Source: Paramicrobacterium chengjingii (GTDB lineage Bacteria > Actinomycetota > Actinomycetes > Actinomycetales > Microbacteriaceae). From it: 64,000 nt of DNA. The stretch is from contig NZ_CP061169.1 of NCBI RefSeq assembly GCF_011751765.2, forward strand, positions 3,558,516 to 3,622,515, read 5' to 3'. The notes under the pieces were generated by a model. The model ran no database searches. It saw nothing but the letters and a program-made list of their open reading frames with translations, and had not been told where the DNA came from. Position 1 is the stretch's first letter, and every line of letters begins with the position of its first letter. Of the stretch, positions 25,435 to 33,176 are shown one piece after another. A program made the position numbers and the translations under genes.

Positions 25435-27351
25435 TCAGCCGAGCAGCGGCCTTTGCCGCGCCTTCTGCGTTTGGTAGTCCGTGTACGCGTTCCGGGTGGA
25501 CTCAAGCTCGGCGACGGGCGCGACGGGAACGTCCCACCAGACCTCGCCGTCCGGTGCGTAGAGCAGCGGATCGCTGTTAATGTGGATCACGGTTGAGGTG
25601 TCCGACGCCTTTGCCGTGGCGATCGCCTCCGAGAGGTCATCAATCGCGGATGCTGTCTGCTCGACCTCGATCACGTCGACCCCGTAGCTTCGCGCATTCG
25701 CCGCGAGATCGATCGGCAGAGTCTGCTCGCCCTGGAAGTTGCGTGCTCGCTCGTCGAGGGTGCGGTATTGGGTGCCGAACCGGGCGGACCCGGTGGTCTC
25801 CGACAGGTGCCCGATCGACGCGTACCCGTGATTCTGCACGATGATCACGATGATCTTGAGTCCCTCGGCGACGGCGGTGACGAGCTCGGTGTGAAGCATG
25901 AGGTACGACCCGTCGCCCACCATGACAATGACGTCGCGGTCGTTCTCACCCGCGGCATCCGCTCCCCTGCGCACGCCGAGGCCGCCCGCGATCTCGTAGC
26001 CCATGCATGAGAACGCGTACTCGACGTGGTAGCCGAGGGCGTCTCTCACTCGCCACAGCTTGTGCAGGTCTCCCGGAAGTGAACCGGCGGCCTGCACGAT
26101 AACGTCGCGCGGGTCGCTCGCGCCCTGCACCGCTCCGATGATCTCTGACTGGCCGGGCAGCGCGAGGCCGCTCGGCTCGAACGCGGCATCAACCGAGGCA
26201 TCCCATGTCTGCTTTTCGGATGCCGCTCGCGCGGCGAACTCGGACGGCACCGCGTAGTCGTCGAGCAGCTCGCGCAGGCTGCGCAGAGCCTCCGCAGCAT
26301 CCGCGATCACGGGCAGCTGGCTGCCGTGCTTGTAGGCGTCGAACGAGGTGATGTTGATGTTCACGAACGTCACATCGGGGTTCTGAAACACGGTGCGGCT
26401 CGCCGTCGTGAAGTCGCTGTAGCGCGTGCCGATGCCGATCACCACGTCGGCGTCTGCCGCGAGGCGGTTCGCCGCCGTGGTGCCGGTCGAGCCGATTCCG
26501 CCGAGGTAATTAGCGTGGTCCCACGGCAGCACTCCCCCACCGGCCTGCGACGTGCCGACGGGAATGCCCGAGTGCTCGACAAAGTCGCGCAGGTCATTCT
26601 CGGCTCCCGAGTAGAGCACGCCTCCCCCGGCAACGATGATCGGTGCCTTCGCCTCTCGAATCGCCGCCGCGGCGCGCTCGATGGGCCCCCGCTCGGGCAG
26701 CGGTCTGCGAATGTGCCATTCGCGGTCAGCGAGAAACTCGTCGGGCACGTCGAGCACCTCGGCCTGCACGTCCTCGGGAAGTGCGATCGTGACGGCGCCG
26801 GTTTCGGCCGGGTCGGTGAGCACGCGCATCGCCGCGAGCGCGATGGAGAAGAGCTGCTCTGGCCTGTCGACGCGGTCGAAGAACTTCGACAGCGGCTTGA
26901 ACGCGTCGGTCACCTGCACCGATGTGTCGTGCGGCATCTCAAGTTGCTGCAGCACCGGGTCGGCGACCCGTGTGGCGAACGTGTCGCTGGGCAACAGCAG
27001 AGCGGGCAGCCGGTTCGCCGTGGCAAGAGCAGCGCCGGTGAGCATGTTGGCAGCACCAGGCCCAACCGATGCTGCGCACGCAAACGTGCCGCGGCGCCGG
27101 TGCATGCGCGCGTAGCCGACGGCCTGATGCACCATCGCCTGCTCGTTGCGCGCCTGGTGGTAGGGAAGCAGATCGGGTTCACGAGCGTTCGCCTGCGCGA
27201 TCGCCTGCCCGAGTCCGGCGACGTTGCCGTGACCGAAGATGCCGAAGATTCCCGGGATGGTGCGCTCGCGCACGTCGCCGTCAACTGTCCACTGGTGGCC
27301 GAGAAACCCAACGAGAGCCTGGCCCACCGTCATTTGCCGTGACATCGTCAC
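25435..27351 (-). CDS. iolD: 3D-(3,5/4)-trihydroxycyclohexane-1,2-dione acylhydrolase
   Basis: 638 residues. Thiamine-diphosphate enzyme: N-terminal PYR domain (QALVGFLGHQWTVDG...GIFGIFGHGNVAGLGQAI), central domain with GGGVLYSGAEN, and C-terminal PP domain with MGYEIAGGLGVRRG and VGDGSYLMLHTEL (GDG...N-type cofactor motif, followed by QNHGYASIG). It opens the cyclohexanedione ring to 5-deoxy-D-glucuronate. The GTG at 27351 overlaps the iolB stop (GTGA); ATG 27345 is an alternative with better ribosome-site spacing. Confidence 0.94.
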   Translation of the reverse strand: MTMSRQMTVGQALVGFLGHQWTVDGDVRERTIPGIFGIFGHGNVAGLGQAIAQANAREPDLLPYHQARNEQAMVHQAVGYARMHRRRGTFACAASVGPGAANMLTGAALATANRLPALLLPSDTFATRVADPVLQQLEMPHDTSVQVTDAFKPLSKFFDRVDRPEQLFSIALAAMRVLTDPAETGAVTIALPEDVQAEVLDVPDEFLADREWHIRRPLPERGPIERAAAAIREAKAPIIVAGGGVLYSGAENDLRDFVEHSGIPVGTSQAGGGVLPWDHANYLGGIGSTGTTAANRLAADADVVIGIGTRYSDFTTASRTVFQNPDVTFVNINITSFDAYKHGSQLPVIADAAEALRSLRELLDDYAVPSEFAARAASEKQTWDASVDAAFEPSGLALPGQSEIIGAVQGASDPRDVIVQAAGSLPGDLHKLWRVRDALGYHVEYAFSCMGYEIAGGLGVRRGADAAGENDRDVIVMVGDGSYLMLHTELVTAVAEGLKIIVIIVQNHGYASIGHLSETTGSARFGTQYRTLDERARNFQGEQTLPIDLAANARSYGVDVIEVEQTASAIDDLSEAIATAKASDTSTVIHINSDPLLYAPDGEVWWDVPVAPVAELESTRNAYTDYQTQKARQRPLLG

Positions 27352-28277
27352 TGCCCTTCTGATTCGCGATACGGGAGCCGGGAGTCAAACTCCTGCCCTT
27401 CCCAGCTGGAGCGCACCCACCCGTGCGCGGGGTCGTCTGTGATGTTCCATACCCGCTCAGTGTCGGGCCCGGCCATGACGTTGAGGTAGTACATGTCGTA
27501 TCCGGGAGCGGCAGCCGCCGGCCCGTGGTACCCATACGGAACGAGCGCGATGTCGCCGGTGCGCACAATAGCGTTGATGTCGATGTCGCCCGCGTTCGAC
27601 GAGTACGTCGCGAAGAGTCCGAACGGGTCAGCCTCGGGCGGCGCCGCGAGCCCACGGGAGACTGCCGTCTCGAAGTAGTAGATCTCCTCGAGCCGCGACT
27701 CGGTGCCCGGCACGTTCGTGTCGTGCTTGTGTGCGGGGAACGACGACCAGTTCTCGGCGGGTGTGATCACCTCGCACACGATGAACTTCGATGCAGCGAG
27801 CGCTGCTGGCGTTCCGTAGTTGTGCACCTGCCGACTCGATCGCCCGGCACCACGCAGCTCGACGGGAACATCCGCCTTCGAAATGTACGTGACCGGATGC
27901 GGCTCGGCAGCAAGCTTCTCAGAAACCGGCGCCTCGGCAACGGCAACGCGGCCTGTGCCTGTCACCGTCGCCGATGCGCCGACCGGCAGGTAGAGAACGT
28001 CGGGCGGCCCGTCGAACACCGATCGGCGGCCGCCAAGCTTTACGGCGTTCGTCTCGACAGCATCCGTTCGTGTACCTGTCGTGTATTCCACGTGAAACGA
28101 TCCGGCCAGCGGAATCACGAGCCGCTCGATGTCTCCCGACTCCAGCGGCGCGCTGTCTCCATCGGCGAGCTGCGCAATGCGCAGTCCCGTGTGCCGCCAG
28201 CCCTCAAGGCTCGCATCCACGACGCTCTGCCAACCGTCGCGGGCGAGTTCGCCGTTGCGGAAGAACCACTGCGTCAT
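27348..28277 (-). CDS. iolB: 5-deoxy-glucuronate isomerase
   Basis: 309 residues from ATG 28277, with AAAGGAG upstream. The KduI/IolB bicupin fold shows CEVITPAENWSSFPAHKHD (metal-binding His residues), EEIYYFETAVSRG and ALVPYGYHGPAAAAPGYDMYYLNVMAGP. It converts 5-deoxy-D-glucuronate to 2-deoxy-5-keto-D-gluconate, the substrate of IolC. It overlaps iolD by 4 bp and follows mmsA by 69 bp. Confidence 0.95.
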   Translation of the reverse strand: MTQWFFRNGELARDGWQSVVDASLEGWRHTGLRIAQLADGDSAPLESGDIERLVIPLAGSFHVEYTTGTRTDAVETNAVKLGGRRSVFDGPPDVLYLPVGASATVTGTGRVAVAEAPVSEKLAAEPHPVTYISKADVPVELRGAGRSSRQVHNYGTPAALAASKFIVCEVITPAENWSSFPAHKHDTNVPGTESRLEEIYYFETAVSRGLAAPPEADPFGLFATYSSNAGDIDINAIVRTGDIALVPYGYHGPAAAAPGYDMYYLNVMAGPDTERVWNITDDPAHGWVRSSWEGQEFDSRLPYRESEGQ

Positions 28278-28346
28278 GAGTCTGCTCCTTTACGTGGTTT
28301 GCGGGTGCTGTCGGTGGGTCGTTTTGTCGGGCTGTTCGTTGTTGTT

Positions 28347-29858
28347 CTAGTCGTTTTCGGGGAAGCCGAGGTTGATGCCGCCGTGGGTCGCGGGATCGAG
28401 CCAGCGCGAGGTGATCGCTTTCTCCTGGGTGAAGAAATCGAACCCGTGCACACCATAGGCTTTGGAGCTGCCGAACAGTGACTGCTTCCACCCGCCGAAC
28501 GAGTGATACGCCACCGGCACCGGGATCGGAACATTGATGCCGATCATGCCCACCTGCACCTCGTTCTGAAACCGCCGTGCCGCACCCCCGTCATTAGTGA
28601 AGATCGCCGTGCCATTACCGAACTGTCCCGAGTTGATCAGATCCATTCCCTCCTGGAACGTGCCCACCCGAACAATCGAGAGCACCGGCCCGAAGATCTC
28701 CTCGTCATACGCCTTCGAGGTCAACGGGATATTGTCGATCAGCGTCGGACCCAACCAGAACCCATCCTCGGCACCATCCACAGTGAACCCGCGCCCGTCA
28801 ACAACAATGTCGGCACCGTCCTGCTCAGCAATATCAATGTAGCTGGCCACCTTGTCCCGGTGCGCCGCCGTGACAAGCGGCCCCATGTCGGGATTCTCCC
28901 GCCCATCACCGACCTTCAGCTTCGCCATGCGGTCCGTGATCTTCTCGATCAGCTGATCGGCAACCGGCTCCACAGCAATCACCACAGACTGCGCCATGCA
29001 CCGCTCACCCGCCGACCCGAACCCCGAATTGATCGCCTGATCCGCCACCAACTCCAGGTCAGCATCCGGCAACACAAGCATGTGGTTATTCGCCCCACCC
29101 AACGCCTGCACCCGCTTGCCATGCTTCGCCGCAGTCTCGTAAATGTACTGCGCAATCGGCGTCGACCCCACAAACGAAATCGAACGCACCTCCGCAGCCT
29201 CCAGCAGACCATCCACAGCCTGCTTATCACCCTGCAACACATTGAACACACCAGCAGGCAGCCCAGCCTCAGCCCACAGCCGCGCCATCCACAAAGCCGC
29301 AGACGGATCCTTCTCACTCGGCTTCAACACCACAGTGTTCCCCGCAGCGATCGCGATCGGGAAAAACCACAACGGCACCATCGCCGGAAAATTAAACGGA
29401 CTGATAATCCCCACAACACCCAACGGCTGCTTAATCGAATACACATCAACACCCGTCGACACGTTCTCCGAAAACTCACCCTTAATCAGATGCGGAAACC
29501 CACACGCCAGATCCACAACCTCCAAACCACGCTGAATCTCACCCGCAGCATCAGAGACAACCTTCCCATGCTCACTCGTGATGATCTCCGCCAACTCCAC
29601 CTTGCGCTCATTCAACAACTCACGAAACCGGAAAACAATGCCCTGACGCTTCGCCATCGACAAATCACGCCACCCCGGAAAAGCCCCAGACGCCGCCGTG
29701 ACCGCCGCACGAATCTCACCATCACCCGCCAACGCAAGACTCTTCGTCTGCTGCCCAGTAGCCGGATTAAACACCGCAGACACACGCCCACCAGACGACG
29801 CAAACTCCACACCCCCAATCCAATGCGAAACAACAGGAAGATCAGTAGTGGTGGTCAT
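28347..29858 (-). CDS. iolA: Methylmalonate/malonate-semialdehyde dehydrogenase (CoA-acylating)
   Basis: 503 residues from ATG 29858, with AAGGAGAAG upstream. Aldehyde dehydrogenase fold with ISPFNFPAMVPLWFFPIAIAAGN, LGGANNHMLVLPDAD, GSAGERCMAQSVVIA (catalytic Cys) and the MMSDH-type end YGVHGFDFFTQEKAITSRW. It oxidises malonate semialdehyde from the Iol pathway to acetyl-CoA and CO2. Base usage in most of the gene (about 28500-29860) differs from its neighbours: many GTG/GCG/GGT and ATT/TTT codons, and an unusually long open antisense frame, suggesting replacement by recombination. Confidence 0.95.
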   Translation of the reverse strand: MTTTTDLPVVSHWIGGVEFASSGGRVSAVFNPATGQQTKSLALAGDGEIRAAVTAASGAFPGWRDLSMAKRQGIVFRFRELLNERKVELAEIITSEHGKVVSDAAGEIQRGLEVVDLACGFPHLIKGEFSENVSTGVDVYSIKQPLGVVGIISPFNFPAMVPLWFFPIAIAAGNTVVLKPSEKDPSAALWMARLWAEAGLPAGVFNVLQGDKQAVDGLLEAAEVRSISFVGSTPIAQYIYETAAKHGKRVQALGGANNHMLVLPDADLELVADQAINSGFGSAGERCMAQSVVIAVEPVADQLIEKITDRMAKLKVGDGRENPDMGPLVTAAHRDKVASYIDIAEQDGADIVVDGRGFTVDGAEDGFWLGPTLIDNIPLTSKAYDEEIFGPVLSIVRVGTFQEGMDLINSGQFGNGTAIFTNDGGAARRFQNEVQVGMIGINVPIPVPVAYHSFGGWKQSLFGSSKAYGVHGFDFFTQEKAITSRWLDPATHGGINLGFPEND

Positions 29859-29879
29859 GTGCTTCTCCTTTGACAAGTC

Positions 29880-30800
29880 TTAGTGTGTGCTCGTGTGCAC
29901 GAGCGCTGCTGCTGTATCGACGGCGCGGGCAACATCGCCGTCTGGCGGGTAGACAAGGGTGCGCCCGACGACGAGCCCGCGCACTCCGGGGAGCGTGAGG
30001 GCGTCGGCCCAGCGCGCGTAGGTCCCGTCGGGGCTTCCCGAGGGGTCGCCGCCGAGCAGAAGTGTCGGCAGCGTCGTCGACGCCATCACCCGCTCCATGT
30101 CGTCGACGACGGGCAGCTTCAGCCAGGTGTATGCGGAACTCGTTCCGAGCCCCTGGGCAATGGCTACGCTCGTGATGACGGCAGCCGTCGACAGGTCATT
30201 CACAACGGATCCGCCGGTCCAATCGCTCATGAACGGCTCGACCATAATGGGAACGGATGCTGCCGCGGCATCCGACACCGCCTGCGCATTCGCCTCGAGG
30301 GTTCGCGCCGAGCCGGCGTCGTCGAGATTCACGCGCAGAAGCGTCTTGGCAAAGTCGAGTCTGTCGCGAACGATCGAATTGATGTCGTAGGCGGTGACGC
30401 GATCGTCCATTTCGAACGCAGCGCCCTTGAGTCCTCCGCGGTTCATGGAGCCGACGACCACTTTGTCATCGAGAACACCGAGAAGGGCGAGGTCATCGAT
30501 AATGTCGGGAGTACCGAGCACACCGTCGACGCCCGGGCGACTGACGGCGAGCGCCAGACGATTCAGCAGGTCGTAGCGGTCGGCCATGGCCATGGGTTCG
30601 CCGCGCACCCCGAGCGCTCCGCGTGCCGGGTGATCGGCGGCCACAATGAACAGGCGACCGTCGGTCAGCAGCGGACGACGCGTGCGTGCCGCGTGCGCTG
30701 CCGCCACCTTTTCTGGGTGGAACGCGCGCGTCTCGCGCAGCTGGTGGAATTGCTGGGGCGTGATCATCGGCTCTGCGGTCACGGTGTCAGTTGCCGACAT
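29880..30800 (-). CDS. Cgl0159-family (beta/alpha)8 aldolase-like protein of the iol operon
   Basis: 306 residues from ATG 30800, with AAGGAGAGC upstream. A TIM-barrel aldolase-like protein with LFIVAADHPARGALG, GVLGTPDIIDDLALLG, VPIMVEPFMSDW and LPTLLLGGDPSG...VVGRTLVYP. Homologues sit beside iolC in actinobacterial iol clusters and probably supply the aldolase step, in which 6-phospho-5-dehydro-2-deoxygluconate is split to dihydroxyacetone phosphate and malonate semialdehyde. No separate iolJ is seen in the window, which agrees. It overlaps the iolC stop by 14 bp. Confidence 0.85.
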   Translation of the reverse strand: MSATDTVTAEPMITPQQFHQLRETRAFHPEKVAAAHAARTRRPLLTDGRLFIVAADHPARGALGVRGEPMAMADRYDLLNRLALAVSRPGVDGVLGTPDIIDDLALLGVLDDKVVVGSMNRGGLKGAAFEMDDRVTAYDINSIVRDRLDFAKTLLRVNLDDAGSARTLEANAQAVSDAAAASVPIMVEPFMSDWTGGSVVNDLSTAAVITSVAIAQGLGTSSAYTWLKLPVVDDMERVMASTTLPTLLLGGDPSGSPDGTYARWADALTLPGVRGLVVGRTLVYPPDGDVARAVDTAAALVHTSTH

Positions 30801-31755
30801 AGTCGCTCTCCTTCAGCACCTCATCGATTTCATGTGTCTCCGGCATCGCCGTTGAGCATTCGCGGCGCGACGCGACGATCGCACCCGCAACGTTGGCGAA
30901 GCGAAGTGTGCGCTCGAGCGACCACCCGCTCAGCAGCCCGTAGTTCAGCGCTCCCCCGAAGCTGTCGCCGGCGCCGAGGCCGTTGACGACGTCGACGAAG
31001 TACGGCGGCACCTCAACGCTCTCGTCCCGCGTCTTGGCGAGCACGCCCTTCGGCCCCTGTTTGACGATGGCAATCTCGACCCCTCGATCGAGCAACGCAT
31101 CGGCTGCGCGCTGCGGGTCGGTCTCTCCCACGGCGACTTCGCACTCTTCGCGATTGCCGACAGCGACGGTCACGTGCGCAAGGGCCTTCTGCACATGTTC
31201 GCGGGCAATCTCGGCCGATTCCCAGAACATGGGGCGGTAGTCGAGGTCGAGAACCGTGTGCTCGCGGCGGCCTCGAGCATCCCAGGCGGCAAAGTGCGAG
31301 CTGCGACTGGGTTCCTCTGACAGACCGGTCACCGTCGACCAGTAGATGCGGGCGTTGCGGATCGCGTCGATGTCGAGGTTCTCCTCCCTGATGTTCAGGT
31401 CGGGAGCCTGTGGCTTGCGATAGAAGTAGAGCGGAAAGTCGTCTGGCGGGAAGATCTCGCAGAATGTGACAGGCGTCGGGTTCTCCTCATCGACGAAGAT
31501 GTATCGGTTGTCAACGCCGAGCCTTCCCGCTTCGCGAATGCAGAATCGGCCGAAGGGGTCATTCCCCACCCCCGTGACAACGGCGGTGCGCAACCCGTGA
31601 CGGGCCGCGGCCACGGCCACGTTTGTGGCGCTTCCGCCAAGGTACTTGCCAAACGTCTCGACGTCCTCAAGGCCCACGCCGTCCTGGAGTGGGTAGATGT
31701 CTGTGCCGATTCGACCGATGGTAATGAGGTCGAATGCTTCGTTCTGCATTGTCAT
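30787..31755 (-). CDS. iolC: 5-dehydro-2-deoxygluconokinase
   Basis: 322 residues, PfkB/ribokinase fold. N-terminal signature GKYLGGSATNVAVAAARHG, C-terminal signature VVNGLGAGDSFGGALNYGLL, whose DxxG-type Asp is the catalytic base. It starts FDLITIGRIGTDIYPLQDG, typical of IolC. It phosphorylates 2-deoxy-5-keto-D-gluconate, the last carbohydrate step before aldol cleavage. It is the first gene of the iol operon, preceded by a sigma-A-like promoter with an embedded operator (31800-31829). An ATG six bases downstream (31749) is an alternative start. Confidence 0.94.
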   Translation of the reverse strand: MTMQNEAFDLITIGRIGTDIYPLQDGVGLEDVETFGKYLGGSATNVAVAAARHGLRTAVVTGVGNDPFGRFCIREAGRLGVDNRYIFVDEENPTPVTFCEIFPPDDFPLYFYRKPQAPDLNIREENLDIDAIRNARIYWSTVTGLSEEPSRSSHFAAWDARGRREHTVLDLDYRPMFWESAEIAREHVQKALAHVTVAVGNREECEVAVGETDPQRAADALLDRGVEIAIVKQGPKGVLAKTRDESVEVPPYFVDVVNGLGAGDSFGGALNYGLLSGWSLERTLRFANVAGAIVASRRECSTAMPETHEIDEVLKESDYVGN

Positions 31756-31799
31756 ACGTCGATGTATCGCTCTCTCGTGAAGTGCTCAAGCTTGCTTAC

Positions 31800-31829
31800 A
31801 TCCTATTGTCTTAACAAATGAATCGTCAA
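31800..31829 (-). promoter_or_regulatory. iol operon promoter with operator between -35 and -10
   Basis: Minus strand: -35 TTGACG (31824-31829), 18-bp spacer, -10 TAGGAT (31800-31805). The near-palindrome TTGTTAAGACAA (31806-31817) fills the spacer next to the -10, a position where a bound regulator would block RNA polymerase. It shares WTGTC-N4-ACAW with four other sites of the window. Confidence 0.7.
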
Positions 31830-31917
31830 GGCGAGAAGCCGACTCAGGTCATCCGCACAGGAATAGGGTGGAGTCCAGGAGCTCCCAGGCAGGATGCTCC
31901 ACTGTAAAGGAGCATCA

Positions 31918-32853
31918 ATGACCCGCGTCGCCGCCATCGACTGTGGCACCAACTCCATCCGCCTGCTCATTGCCGATGTGGTGGACGGAAAGCTCACAGA
32001 CATCGTGCGCACCCTCGAGGTCGTGCGCCTCGGGCAAGGCGTTGACCGCACAGGTCGCTTCGACGATGCCGCACTCGATCGCACTCTCGACGCCACACGC
32101 GACTACGCGGCTCAGTGTCAGAAACACGGGGTCGAACGCGTACGCTTTGTCGCGACGTCGGCGACCCGGGATGCCGCCAACCGGCTCGTCTTCATCGATG
32201 CCGTTCGCGACATCATCGGCGTCGAGCCCGAAGTTCTCTCGGGCACCGAAGAAGCCGAAATGTCGTTTCGCGGCGCCACGAGCGTGCTGCCACCAGGAAC
32301 CGGCCGCCTCGTCGTCGACCTCGGGGGCGGCTCAACAGAGCTCGTGCTCGGTGACGGCGACGCCCTCTCGTCCTACTCCATGAACGTCGGCTGCGTGCGC
32401 ATGACCGAGCGCAACATCTCGAACGATCCGCCAACAGCGCAGCAGCGGGCCGGCGTCGTGCGCGACGTGAACGCCGCAATCGACATCGCTGCCGAGTCAG
32501 TGGACCTCGACCGAGTACGCGAAATCGTCGGGGTCGCGGGGACCATCACAACCCTCACAGCGCACGCCCTCGGTCTCGACAGCTACGACCCTGAAGCCAT
32601 CAATGGGACTCGCCTGAGCATGCAGGCGATGCTCGATGCCTGCGACGACCTCGCGAGCATGCCACGCGAGCAGCGGGCCGCACTCCCCTACATGCACCCA
32701 GGCCGCGTCGACGTCATCGCCGCAGGCTCGCTCACCTGGCACACGGTGCTCACGCGCACCGTCGAGGCGGTCTCGGCGGCGGGATCCACGCTCGATTCCG
32801 TCGTCACGAGTGAGCACGACATTCTCGATGGAGTCGCTCTCTCCCTCGCCTGA
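31918..32853 (+). CDS. Ppx/GppA-family exopolyphosphatase / guanosine pentaphosphatase
   Basis: 311 residues from ATG 31918, with AAAGGAGCATCA upstream. Actin-like ATPase fold: AAIDCGTNSIRLLIADV (phosphate loop 1), VRFVATSATRDAANR, EVLSGTEEAEMSFRGA, VVDLGGGSTELVLG (phosphate loop 2) and VGVAGTITTLTA. It removes terminal phosphate from polyphosphate or pppGpp. The short length, lacking the C-terminal HD domain, is normal for actinobacterial paralogues. Divergent from the iol operon. Confidence 0.92.
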   Translation: MTRVAAIDCGTNSIRLLIADVVDGKLTDIVRTLEVVRLGQGVDRTGRFDDAALDRTLDATRDYAAQCQKHGVERVRFVATSATRDAANRLVFIDAVRDIIGVEPEVLSGTEEAEMSFRGATSVLPPGTGRLVVDLGGGSTELVLGDGDALSSYSMNVGCVRMTERNISNDPPTAQQRAGVVRDVNAAIDIAAESVDLDRVREIVGVAGTITTLTAHALGLDSYDPEAINGTRLSMQAMLDACDDLASMPREQRAALPYMHPGRVDVIAAGSLTWHTVLTRTVEAVSAAGSTLDSVVTSEHDILDGVALSLA

Positions 32854-32859
32854 CCCCGG

Positions 32860-33081
32860 TCACTCCCGCGGCTGGAAAGGATCAGGGTCCTCCCCCGGGC
32901 CGTCACCGGAGTCGTTGTGTTGCGGATGGTTGTTGAAGCCGGCACCGAACGCGATTCCCAGCGCGATGCCAATGGACACTCCCGCGGCCATGTTGTCCAG
33001 CGCCACACCAAGAGCCATCCCGATGCCCACTCCGATTGCCATCCCTGCACCGAGATTTATGCTGCCCTTGCGCCCGCCCAT
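32860..33081 (-). CDS. Small glycine-zipper membrane protein
   Basis: 73 residues if ATG 33081 is used (GGGAG about 9 nt upstream; ATG 33090 is the alternative). The centre is a long GxxxG/AxxxG-rich hydrophobic run (LGAGMAIGVGIGMALGVALD, then VSIGIALGIAFGAGF), and the tail is short, acidic and His/Pro-rich (HPQHNDSGDGPGEDPDP). Proteins of this type are small membrane proteins of unknown function. It converges on the Ppx gene. Confidence 0.6.
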   Translation of the reverse strand: MGGRKGSINLGAGMAIGVGIGMALGVALDNMAAGVSIGIALGIAFGAGFNNHPQHNDSGDGPGEDPDPFQPRE

Positions 33082-33176
33082 CACCGTCATCTCCCGCTGG
33101 TCTCGCCGTGCATCCCGCAACCGTGGCACCAGGCTAGCCAGGGCGCAATCTCGTCGCATCCCCCGCGCGACGGAGA

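Noticed and set aside
26326..27342. 338-codon plus-strand frame opposite iolD
   Set aside because: Antisense shadow of a well-conserved ThDP enzyme.
28503..29873. 456-codon open frame on the plus strand opposite mmsA/iolA
   Set aside because: Low-complexity Arg/His/Pro-rich translation, no ribosome site; a by-product of the codon composition of the real gene on the minus strand.
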